Assembly (NCBI RefSeq): GCF_020360975.1
Contig: NW_025408669.1
Coordinates: forward strand, 3,906,001 to 3,970,000
DNA length: 64,000 nt
From: Hirsutella rhossiliensis
Taxonomy: Eukaryota; Ascomycota; Sordariomycetes; Hypocreales; Ophiocordycipitaceae
Direction of reading: 5' to 3'
Shown: positions 10,990 to 22,550 of the stretch, in pieces
Numbering within the stretch: position 1 is the stretch's first letter
How the letters are laid out: each line of letters begins with the position of its first letter
Made by a program: the position numbers and the translations under genes
The notes under the pieces: model-generated
Told to the model about the DNA's origin: nothing
Databases searched by the model: none
Seen by the model: the letters and a program-made list of their open reading frames with translations, nothing else

Positions 10990-13320
10990 TTAAAGAAGTA
11001 CTTCGCCCTTCCTTAGATAGATAGAAAGTATTATAGCTATCTTAAAAGCGATTAAAAGCGCGATAGCTAGCGAGAAGGATAAGGTTCTCGCTATATTAAG
11101 GGAGCCGTCTATAAGACTAGCTTTAACCCTTACGACCTCTATAACGCTAGTTACGGCGGCGATACTACTAATATAGAAGCTACTCCTTTAGCTAACTTAA
11201 GATAGTAAGCTAGAGTCCTTTTACCTCTTCCTTAGCCGGCTATAGATAAAGTTTATAACTAATAAGAAATAAGGCTTAAATAGCTATTACGATATAGTAT
11301 AGTATTTACTCCTTTATATACTATTAGAGCCTTAGATATAGCGGATCTCTAGATTCTAAGATAAAGGCGGCCTTAAGGGTAAACGCGACCTATAAGACTT
11401 CTTTTAATACCTTATATATACGTTTAGTAATATATAGGATCGGGAGAAAGTATAAGATAAGCTATAGACCCTTAAGTAAAAAGATAGATAAACCTTTAGT
11501 AAATTCCTTCTTAATTTTAAAGAGACGCTCTTATAAGTAGTAGGGACTATAATATAAAAAGATAGCGTAAAGTATATATAGCTATAGAATTTAATTACGC
11601 TAGCCCTATAGGAGCTACTTATCTTTATAATTATACCTACTAACTATAGTAAGTATATAAGCTAGTTAATAAAGGTAGTATAGGGCTATAAGTAGACGCT
11701 ATATTTCTAAAAGCTTTATAAGTATACGCTATATAGTAGTAATAAGATTACCGCCCCTTTATAAGATAAATAACTAGCTATTAATATAAATAGGGATACC
11801 TTAATATTAGCTACTAATATAGACTAGGCTAAACGTAGTAAGAAGACGCCGTTAACTACCCCTTATACCGCTTTATACTCTAAGTAGTAGGCGAAGTAGG
11901 TAATAAGTAAGGAAATTAAAAAGAGGAAAGCTAATAGCCGCTACTTACGTTATAGTATATCTATATACTTTATATTAAAATACCCCTTCCTTTTAGCTAA
12001 GCGGCCTATAGCGGTTTAAGTAGTAAAGATAGAACCGCTTCTTACCTTAGACGATAAAGAGGACTCCGCCCCCCTAGGCCTAAAGGAAAAAGAGTAGCTC
12101 TAGAGTAAAATCGGGCTCTAAAGCCCTAATTATTAGTATTAGTAAAGGAAAAAGAGGAATTATCCGCTTATATAAAAGAGGAGCTTACTTTAATATAGGT
12201 TATAACTAATAACTCCTTACTTATTACCGCTCTTATAAATAAGGGCTACTAGTACTACGCTATAGTTAACGAGGCGCTTATATAAGAAATATAAGTACTA
12301 GTAAAAAAGATTACCCTAAGGTAAGTAAAAGGCGCCTTAAGCGCGATAAAGGGTATAGTAATTAAGGGTATTATATAGCTAGCTATAGAGGTCGACGGTT
12401 ATTATAAGCTTATTATAGCCTATATAATCCCTTAACTAAAGTTTCCCTTAATCTTTAAGAAACCTTAGTTATTATATATAGAGTTATACTTAGTTCTATA
12501 CTAAAGGAAGCTATAGTTTAAGCTTATATAATAGTAGGTCTACTATAATAATAGTTTTATAAGTATAGGACTAAGCGTATAAGCTTTATACTTAGTATAA
12601 GAAGTCCTTACCTTTATCTTTATAGGAACTATATAATAGGTAAAGTAAGGGTAAGGCTAGGCAGCGGCTAATATAGCGGTCTATATAGTTAGCTTAGCGG
12701 ATATTAATAAGGCCCTTTAAATAAAGAAGCTAAAGTCGCCCTCTAAGCTATAGTAGTAGATACTAAAGCGCTTTTATAACCTCCTACTACTATTTAAGTT
12801 TTAGGAAGTAAATAAGCTTAACCTATATAAGCTAAGGGGCGGGATATAGTTTTATTATAACTATAGGGCTTTAAATATAATTATAAGGCTAGACCGCTAC
12901 CCCTTACCCTTAATCTTAGATATACTTTATAACTTCTTAAAGGCAAAGTAGTTTATAAAGCTAGATATAAAATAAGCGTTCTATAAAGTATAGATCTTAG
13001 AGGGTAATAAGTAGAAGATAGCGTTCTATATACGCTATAGCTTATTCGAGTAGCTTATAACGCCCTTTAGCCTTTTAAGAGCGCCCGCTACCTTTTAGCG
13101 TTATATTAATAATATACTTTAAGACTTCCTTAATAAGTTCGCCTTTATATATATAGATAATATCCTTATTTATATAAGCGGCTCTTATAAGGACTATATA
13201 TAGAAAGTATAAAAGGTCTTAGAGCGCCTTTAACTTTATAAGCTTTACCTTAACTTAAATAAGTACGAATTTAGGTTAAGAGGGTTAAGTACCTAGGCTT
13301 TATTATCTATATAAGTATAG
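10990..13320 (+). pseudogene. GypS-C gag-pol, block 1: gag, zinc knuckle, protease, reverse transcriptase
   Basis: The plus-strand translation shows gag, then a decayed CX2CX4HX4C zinc knuckle (about 11945-11995) now reading RYLRYSISIYFILKYP: each Cys and the His has become Tyr, the result of G-to-A or C-to-T change. A protease region lies at about 12150-12450. Reverse transcriptase has FIKLDIKQAF (about 12950), a RAPATFQRYINNI stretch (about 13080) and the catalytic FAFIYIDNILIY (about 13140-13180; D to N at the second aspartate). The frame is cut at 13320 by GypL. Confidence 0.88.
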
Positions 13321-13701
13321 TTTAACGGGGACGAGGGCATATACCTAAAGCACGCGTAGAACGTAGCTAAGGATTAGTAGAGCAATTAACTACGCAATTA
13401 TCTAATTATCGGTCCTATATATAGCTTTAAGGGCCTTAGGTTATAGATATAAGTCTTAGAGATTTCTTTACTCTATGCCTCTTTATCTCTACTAGAGTCG
13501 CGTAACTAGCGGCCTCTACTTTAAAGGGGAAAAACAAAAATTTAAATTAACTATAATTTTAAAAGATACCCGATTAGATAATTAAGGTCTTTATAAAGCC
13601 TTTAAGTATACTTCGAAGTAGGTAAGAAGGGGGGGGGGGCGCTAGGGGTCTTATCCTTTTAACGGGCTAATATCTATAAGGGTGCGATCTTACCCGTTAA
13701 A
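13321..13701 (-). repeat. GypL 3' LTR (381 bp)
   Basis: Pairs with 25442-25824. It contains a G-run near 13630 that is shorter here than in the partner (near 25751), the likely cause of the small length difference. Confidence 0.9.
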
Positions 13702-13749
13702 CTCCTCCCTAGCGACTTTCCGACCTAAGATGCTAACGGAAAGAGCGCG

Positions 13750-16290
13750 ATAATAATAGGTAAGGCTCTCTTCCTAAGCACGTAAGTAAGTAAATAAACC
13801 GTCGATAGAACTTTTCTCCTTTACTATAATCCCTTCCCTTTACGTTATTTATTCCTCCCTTTACCTATAAGCTACTTATTTAGCTCTTTCTTATCTTTAC
13901 TCGCGTACTTCCTTCTTTAGATAATTATCTACTACCCCTCGTATACGCTCTTAAGTATTCGCGCTTATTATTCCTAGGGGCGTTAAGGAAATAAAGTAGT
14001 TAGTATCTTTACTAGTCTATAGCTTTAGGTATAGCTAGATTAGATAAGCTATAGAGTCTTATAGACTAGTCGTTATCGCGTTACTAGCAATCCTACGTAA
14101 ATATATAGAATTATAGTCGTTAATATCCTAGCGGTAGTTTTAATATATTCCTAGGTTTTTAACTCCTTTAACTTAAGAGGGTTTAAAGCCCGGTATAAAC
14201 CTTATAAGGACTATAGCTAGAGAGGCTATTACTATACTTCGTTTCTAGGGAGTAACGGGGCGCGCTATAGGCGTTACTAGAGTCTTCGGCCTTAGGGTAA
14301 TTAACCGAGCGCCTAGTAATTTCGGAGTCCTAGGGCGAGTTAGCAGCCGCGCTATCTACCTTTCTTCCCTGCTAGCTTCTTATCGGGCTATCGGCGGGGG
14401 TACGGTTATAAGTCTTTCGCTCCTCTATACGTTTAGAGGGATCGTTAGTAGCGGGCGAGGAGTAGGCCTAATTAGCTATATATTTAAGGGGGAAAATAAA
14501 GGCGTCGTTTCTATATAGATAAGGGGACTAGTAGGGGCGCTTAGCTCTCTCCTTTATAGATTCTAGGGTAAGGATCTTATCTTAAGGTTACATAGGGAAA
14601 GGCTACTTAGTTTAGATAAGGAGCTTAATTTAGTTAACGCTTAAGGTAATAAAGGTCTAGGCCTATTCTTAATCCCTATTAGCGCGATTAAATAGTTAAG
14701 GGTCTTTTTAAGGAGGAGTCTCGTAAAGAAACCGCGTATAGCTTAAGCGATCGGGTTAAGTTACTCCGTAAGGGTAGCTAGTATAGTTAGCTCTTTTCTT
14801 GCTCTCCTTACTATATAAGCTAGTTATATGTCTTTTTAGAGTAGTAGTTTCTATCTACTAGGCCTATCTTAGAGGTTAACTACCTCTAGGACCTCTTAGA
14901 GGTCTTATTCTTCTTAATCTCCTAGAATAATACGGTTATATTAATAAATCCGTTTATACCTAGGAATCCTTATAAGAAAGACTCCGCCGAAAGTTATTAA
15001 ACCTTAATTAGATAGTATTCTTTATAGTCGTCTAACCCCGCTATTAAACTACTAGGAAACTCCGCTACCCTATAATATCGCTTATATATAATTAAGTTCG
15101 TTCGCCGCGATAGCTTAGATTCTATATATTAGCCTATCGATATAGCCTTTTATACTTATCCTCTTATCCGGCTTAAAGAAATACTAGTCTTAGTATAAGA
15201 TTTTATCTATCTACGAGGCTTCTTATATTACCCTATACCTTTACTCTAGAATTACTTTAACCTTTAAGTATCGCTACTTAATTATCTTAAGGTATAGCTT
15301 AACTATACCTCTAACTTAGTATTAGATTATTATTAAGGCTAAGTAGCCGTATTCCTACCCTTCCTACTAAGCGGTATAAGGGACTAGCGTATAGGTAAAG
15401 TTATAAGGGACTTAGAGGATATAAAGAAACTGCCGCTATACTTATAAGAACGTATAGAGTCTAGCGTGCCGTCCCTCTTTTTAAGCATCGAAAACGACTA
15501 AGTTTCCTTCCTTATAGTCCTAGAAGAACGCTCCCTAGTAGAGTCCCCCTTCGTCTAGTCCTACCGAAAAGTTAATAACTTTAGTCGTATACCTTTATTT
15601 ATACGTAAAGCGACTAAGGTTAAAGGTAGGAGCAGTAAACTTAATTAAATGCTCCCCGTCGTTTAAGCATTCGTAGTACTTTATATATCTATATTCTATA
15701 TCTTCGATAGGTTCCCCTTAGTAGTCGGTATAAACCGATAGTAGGTAAGGTAAGGGGTATACCGCGTTCTCGATACCTCTTATTAAGATCTTAATTATCG
15801 TGCTAAGGCTAAAGCTTATAGCCTATCGTTTATTAATAGCTCTACGGAGAAAGTTATATATATCGACGATATACTCTTCTTAGCGGGCCTTATTCTTAGT
15901 AAATCCGTTTATCTTTTTAACGCCCTTATATATTATCTAAGCGTCTTTAAGGGTAATATCCCGCTGTCTAATAGGGCCCGTTAGTATTAGGTGCTAACGA
16001 TCTCTATAGACGTACTAGGGAGGTTGCTTCTACCTATAAACGTTTCGTTAGTCTTAGTCTACGAACTTTTCCTTATCTTCGGCGTAGAAGCGCCCTTCGC
16101 CGCCTTCTACTTTAACTTCGCTATAGTAAGTAAGCAAAATAAAGCTCTTACTCTTAAATAGTAGTACGCTAAAGAAGATAGCGGCATTCTTAGGGAGGTC
16201 TATAGCCGGGCCTAGGATGCTATTTAGGTTCGCCGCTATATCTTAGGAAAGGGTAAAGTAAGCGAAAGATAGGGAGAAGATAAGATTAGA
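13750..16290 (-). pseudogene. Extra sense-strand ORF of GypL, unrecognised
   Basis: It lies between the divergent spacer and the 3' LTR, on the same strand as pol. Translation from about 16220 leftwards is interrupted by RIP-type stops but otherwise protein-like, for example EVKVEGGEGRFYAEDKEKF (about 16065-16125) and later TGPIRQRDITLKDA and SLSTIIKILIRGIENAVYPL (about 15770-15830). A shifted frame continues past 15400, so at least one indel or intron is present. I see no retroelement domain and do not recognise the family. It could be a captured host gene or an element-specific third gene. Confidence 0.4.
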
Positions 16291-16329
16291 TAGTTAAGGT
16301 AAGTAGTTCTAAGTTATAACGCTAAGAGG

Positions 16330-16490
16330 CTAAGAGGGTATTATATATATATATAAGAGTTATATTAATAGAGGGGATCGTTATAAGTAAGGAAGCGTGC
16401 GGAGTATATATATATATATATATATAGAAGGAAGAAGAAGGAAGGAAGAAGAAAGAAGAAAGAAGGAGGATATAGTAAGAAGAATAAATA
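16330..16490. repeat. TA- and GAA/GGA-rich low-complexity spacer between divergent GypL ORFs
   Basis: TATATATATATATATATATA near 16410-16430 is followed by a purine-only run of GAAGAAGGAAG units to about 16470. It sits between the starts of the two opposed ORFs (sense ORF leftwards, antisense ORF rightwards), where a shared promoter would be expected. A pyrimidine-rich tract (about 16620-16690) lies on the other side of the gap. Confidence 0.6.
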
Positions 16491-16639
16491 GTTATTAGAG
16501 CGCGCGGTTATTAGTTACTTTAGCTAGCCTTTATAGTAGTAAGGTCTCGGGCGTATTTAGGGGTTACGCCTAAATAGCTTCTTTTACTAGTTATCGATTA
16601 GTAAGCTATCTAATCTCCGCCCTTTTCTTCTCCTCTTTA

Positions 16640-17900
16640 CTCTTTCTATTCCTCTTCTTCCTCTTCTCTCCTCTATCTTCTTTATTTCTCTAGACCGCTA
16701 CCTCTTATCTTCTCCTTTTATAACTACCTCTTCTTCCTTATTATATCTTATAAGACCGCTAAGCTCGAAACTAAAGAGCTACTAGATATCGTTAACCTCT
16801 TTTTAACTACTCTTCTACGACCTTCCCTCGTTACTACTACTCTTCTTACTTAGAATTATCGTACTAAGGTCTTTCCTCTTTATATAGAGTACTTTTAAGT
16901 AACGACTATCTAACTTATTTAATCTCGCTTAGCTCGTTCTAACCGTCTTCTTCTATAGATCTATAGTTACTTCGAGACCTAGGTCTATAGTAGAAATAAT
17001 ATCGGTTACTAAGGGTTTCTAATTTATATAGAAATTGCCTTTTAGTTATAGGTTCCGTTAAAAGCTCCTAATATCGTTAGGATTAAAGCGCGCGGTCGCT
17101 CTCCTCTCTCTTACTTTCTCGAAAGCACGCTAAGTCGGTATAATTAAATCGTCTTCTATACCCTTTATTATAAACGTCGGCTAGTAACCTATATCCCTAT
17201 AGAAATCGCTTATCCGCGCGGATACTTCTTTTCTTAGCTTAGTTTAGGGCGGTAAGAATACTCTTAAGTAGTCTTAATTACTTTATATAGAACTCGTAAT
17301 CCTTGCCTTTATTAAGGGTATATTTAAACTTATTAGATAACTATAACTTCCGCTTATAAGCACGTTATATTTCCTTTTTATAAGTATATCTCTCTTTTAG
17401 GTACTACTAGCGGTTCTTACGCTAACTATATCTAGGATTCGACTAAGGCGCCTATTTATAAATAGCGGCACTTCCTTAGATACTATAGGGCTACTTACGA
17501 CCTTAATAGATTCGCTAACCGTATATACGGTTATAATTTCCGCACCGACCTTAAGATTAATAAATTTTACGATAAGTATATTAGTAATAAGACCGCCCCT
17601 TATCTTCTTTATAATATCCCTAATCCCTTTAGTCCTACTAAGGATTTAGAGGAAGGGGAGGAAATTAACCTTATACCTATTTTACCTAGAAAGAGATTAT
17701 ATAGGTTTAACGAGCTCTCTCTTAAGTAATAATTAGATAGTCTTTAAGTTTGCTTTATAGTAGTCTATAGTAGGTTTACTGGGAGTAAGTAGCCTCGTTT
17801 AGTCGCTATCTTTAGCGGCAAAAGTTTTTCTCTTAAGGTTATACGCGTTTAATTTAGTAAGTTAAAAATATATTAAAATTTATCTTATAGGCGCGTTTAT
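16640..17900 (+). pseudogene. Antisense ORF of GypL, unrecognised
   Basis: The plus strand, opposite to pol, carries about 400 codons of protein-like sequence with RIP-type stops, for example KTAKLETKELLDIVNLFLTT (about 16755-16815), TDLKINKFYDKYISNKTAPY (about 17545-17605) and DLEEGEEINLIPILPRKRLY (about 17645-17705). A second frame over the first part also has few stops and starts with a decayed ATG, so the exact frame is uncertain. It ends close to the end of pol, tail to tail. No known domain is recognised. It could be an element-borne accessory gene or a captured host gene. Confidence 0.45.
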
Positions 17901-17999
17901 TTTCGCTACGGTAGGTCTCTCCTTCTATAATAAAGAATAGACGTCCCTATCTACGAAGTAAAAAATCCTATTCTTAAAGAAGGTAAGTAATAAGAATAT

Positions 18000-20900
18000 T
18001 CGTTTTCTTACTTTATTATTTAATTATATCTCTATTTATCTTCTTTAAGGTAGTAAAGGGTAGGTCGCTCGTAAATATCTTAGCTACTATAGTCGTCCTT
18101 TAATTAAATAGTTAGACGGTGCCTAGGTTACTAGTTAGGTTCTAGCGTGCTTCTTACGATAGTTATAGATTTTTATCTTTACCGCCTTTTCCTCCCTAGC
18201 TCCTTTTTACCTCCTCCTTTTCTTATTAAATTAGCGTCCTTAGGGCTCTTACGTAGAGATCCTTTTTTACTTTACTAAGTTATAGTAGCTAAACCTTAAT
18301 TATATACCTTAGGCCTTTCTTAGGTATCTATAGTTACTCTTCTTCCTCTTCCTAGCTTTAATCCTTCTAAGGTTTATTACGGAGTCGTTGCGACCGTAGT
18401 ACTATCTAATCTAAGGCTTCTTTACTTAGTAGGAGTAGTAAATTATCTACTTTATCTATTATTTCTTCCTTCCTCCTCTTATTAAGAGTAATCTTATCCT
18501 AGAGCAACTAGTCGTCCTTAGTAAAGCACTACTAACCTTCCTTATCCTTTTTAAACTTCTTTAGATACTCTCCTAGGATTATCTTATTAAGTATAATTCT
18601 ATTTAAAGTCTTAATCCTATATACCCTAGACTACTCTAAGCGCGATACTACTTAAAAGGGGCCGTTCTACCTTATCTAATACTTAGCTTACCTCCTTAGA
18701 TTATTTAATCGTCTTACGTCGAATAGTAAGATAAGGTCTTTAGGTTATAGGCTTTCTTTCCTTATTATATACTTATTAGCTTTATCCGTCCTCTCTACTA
18801 ATTAATTCCGATATCTTATTACTCTTTTCTTAGCTTCTTTTATATCTTTTTCTTTCCTTTCTAAAACTTATACTTATACTTTAAATAATTCTTCTCTTAT
18901 CTTTACTTTATCCTAGTCGATTAGTCGCTAAGTTAGGTATTCTACCTTAAGAGGTAGTACCGGTTCCTATCTATATAGTAGGTAGAAAGCTAATATTCCA
19001 TAAGACTCTTTAACTACTATTCGGTCTATAAGGATTACTTAGTTAAGGTATTTAATCTACTTACCCTTTTTCTCTACTATTTTTATAAGTGCTATTATTA
19101 ACCTTTAGTGCCCTTATTCTACTACTACGTTTGCCTTTAAATTATATACCGAAGTTTAGATAACTTTAACGCCTATATCCTCTAGGATATACTTAAAGTC
19201 TTTCTTTATTTCGGGCCCTCTATTAATTATAGCGTATAGTATTACGCTATACCTATAAATAATAGAGAGTATAAATTTAGTTATAGCTCCATGGTAATTT
19301 CCTTAACTAGGTTACTTCTACCTATTTAGTAAGGTCGTCTTATACTTCTATAAGGTACGAATACTTATAATTAGATAGTATATACTAGCTATCGAAGTAA
19401 ATCTTACTTATAGGGTAGCTAGGCGCGGTCGCGGTTATAACTTCCTAGGGTCTCTTAGTTATAAAGTATTAGTATTCTTTATAGGAAGAGATTACGCTAT
19501 AAATATTATTCTAAAGGCTAGCCTACTAATACTTATTCTTTACGAACGTATATATAACTTATCGTCCTTTATATCCTATTTATATATAGTACTTTACGAT
19601 AATCCTTTTCCGTTCTTTTAGGTCGTCTATAACTAGTATAGGTCCCCTTTCTTCCTTCTTAGGGAGTCGCTAAAGCTTTTAATCTTTAACGTAGAAATTT
19701 AGACTCTTTAGACATAGCTTCCTATAGTCTTATTTAGAAAGGCCCTCCGGCCGTTTTAACGTTTAAAGGAAGTCTATAATTATCCTCGATTCCTTTAAGT
19801 AGTCCCCTTATAGCTTAGTCCCTTATACTACGTTTAAGTAAAAGTCTATAAATTCTTTAATATCGCCTTCTATTTCCCTATCTAATACGTTAGAAGGTCC
19901 TTTAGGCTTTCTTAAGAGTCCGTTAGCTACGCTATTCTTCTTACCTTCGACGTATTATATAGTAAAGTTAAAGAGGAAAATATAGCTTATCTAGTAAGTT
20001 ACTATAGCTCTAAGGACGTCTTTAAGGGCACCTTTTAGTTAATCGATTAAGACCTATGCGTTAGTTTCTAAGATAAAATATATACTATATAGGTATATTC
20101 TTAGTCTCTTAAGCGTACTTAATATAGCCCTATACTCCCTCTTTATTATATTATATTTAGCTTCTACTAATAACTACGTTCTACTTTCGAACCTTATAGG
20201 GCGCCTCTTTCCGTCGACGATTTATATTAAGACTGCCCCCTAGCCGAGTAGACTAGTATTATATATTAGAATAATATCTCCTCTTCCTAGGCCGACGTCG
20301 AGGGATACTAGAAAGACTAGATTAGTAATAGCTTCCTTAAGGGCAGCTATCGCTTTTACTTATTTATCTCCTTATTCCTAATAGACTTCTTTCTTTAGTA
20401 AGTCTATAAAGGGTTTTACTAAGACAGCGAACTATCTAATCTAGATTCGATAGTATCCTATAATACTAAGGAAAGCTCTAATATATATTATATTAAGGCA
20501 TCTTATCTATTCCTTAATTTTAATAACTTTAGCTTCTATAGGGTACCTTCTATTTATTCTATAGATATAACTAATAACTTCGGTTACTTACTAATAGAAT
20601 TTCGATTTAGCCCCTATAATTATATAACTAGAGAGTTCGACGTTAACTAGGACTTTATCGAGGTTAATAAGGTATTTAAAGATAAATCTCCTTACTCCTA
20701 GCGCTACCTCTTTATTATTATACGTCGTATCGGGCCCCTTAATACCTATATTATCGAGGAAATTCCTATAGATATTTAGTATAAGGTCTTATAGGATTCT
20801 TTATATTATCCTTATAAATTAGCCGACTAAGTTCGTAGCCCCTTAAAGGAGTATATATATACGTAAGAGGCTAATAGGTATCGCGAATATCGTTAAGTTA

Positions 20901-22550
20901 CGGCTTCTAATATTAAGAGGGATCTAATTATAGCCTAAAAAAAGGTCTAGGAGGGAAAGGATCTTATATATTAAGAAGTAGTCGCTAAACTCGTCTATAT
21001 TTAGCGGTAGGTTCGTATCTCTTATTATAATAGCATTTATATATATAGCGGAATTAATTAGGCGTAGTCCTTTATCTTTCTTTACTATTAGAAAAAAAGG
21101 GTTCCTATAGGGCCTATACCCTTCTTTAAGGACTCCTATTTCTAGTTTAATTTTAAGGATATCGATAACTTTCTACTTTATCGCTTTTAAGATTAGGATT
21201 AAGGCTACTTACTACGCCTTATATTCTATTATCCTAATAACCTATAGGGGGGCTATAGCTAGGTCGACTTTACCTCTTTCTATAAAGTCCTAGGATAACG
21301 CTACTTCCCTATTAAATAGAATACTATTAAAGATCCGGATTTCTACCTTTATAAGAAAGCCCTTAAATTATTCGTAAATTGCTTTAAGTCTTTCTTATAT
21401 TAGCCGCTTTCCTTTCTATATACTTAAGAAATTTCCTATTAAGTGTTCTAGGTAAGGTCTAGGCTATATCTTATTTTTAATAGTATTTTATTTAGTCTTC
21501 TTTTAGTTAGGGTCCCCTTCTAGCGTCGAGCTATCTAATAGAGCATCGTTAATAGGGTTAATTTTATCTGCTTTTCTTTTAAAGAGAGTATTAACTCTTA
21601 GATTATATAATCTAATAGGTCGTTTCCTCCCTATCTTAACTTTAACCTTTTAGATCTTTCTAAACTTCTTTCTAGCTCTAATAATATTTTTCTTAAATTC
21701 TCCTATAGCCTCTATAACTATAACTTTAGTAATCTCTTCTACTATCTTAGATCTAATAGCTAGAATCGCCTTATCTCCTTTATCTATAATTAATTGCTAT
21801 TATACTAGTACTATTAAGGGCTCGTTTACGCTAGCGTAGGCTAGGTTAGGGACTTAGTTAGCGCCCCCTCTATAACTAAGGATCTTGCCTCCTAGTAAGA
21901 GAATCTCGGCCGTTAGGGTATCTATAAGGGGTTCTCTCCGTAATTATTAGGTAGCTCCTAGGTTATCTTCTTTAACTTCTATTACCGAAGCCTAAAAAAA
22001 AATTCTTAGGAGCTAGGTAGCTATTTCCTATATAGTCTCCTTAAGCTTTAGTCTTTTATATATATCTTTATTAACTATTAAGGTCGTAGTCTAAAAGGAT
22101 TTTATTATATCGACCTTATCCGGAAGCTCCTATCTAATAGCTCCTACCGCTAGCGTAACTACCTAGATAGTACCGATCTAATATTTAACCTATATATCGC
22201 CGTTCCTTAGGGAATAATTAAATAATATACGCGCGGCTTTAATAAATAGTATGCCTAGGATAAAGGGGACTAAGACTCTATCTAGCGTAATATAAAGATA
22301 GATTAGTATCTAGGCCGTGCTTAGATAGAGATTAGTCTCTACCTTCCTAACTATATCTATAGGGGACCCGGTATACGCCGTTATTAATGCTTTTATCGGT
22401 AGGATTTTAAGCCTATATATATTTACGTATCTTTTAGTAATAAGGTTTCCTTCGGACCTAGTATCGATTAGAGCGCTTAGAACTTTAGCTTTCTAGCTAC
22501 CGAGCTATACTTAAATATAGGGTAGGTCTTATATATACTTAAGCGAGCGG
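18000..22550 (-). pseudogene. GypL pol remnant: protease, reverse transcriptase, RNase H, integrase
   Basis: Read right to left. The retropepsin motif ALIDTRSEGNLI (DTG with G to R) is at about 22445-22480. Reverse transcriptase has GATNLVGQFIRIIQRIL (about 20785-20840) and the catalytic FLDNIGIKGPD (about 20730-20765; D to N), the IGIKGP form being typical of one fungal Gypsy clade. RNase H lies near 20400-19900. Integrase has INRGPEIKKDFKYILEDIGV followed by LKANVVVE (about 19100-19230), matching the GPE...NG.VERGH signature. Stops fall at former Gln/Trp codons. Confidence 0.85.
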
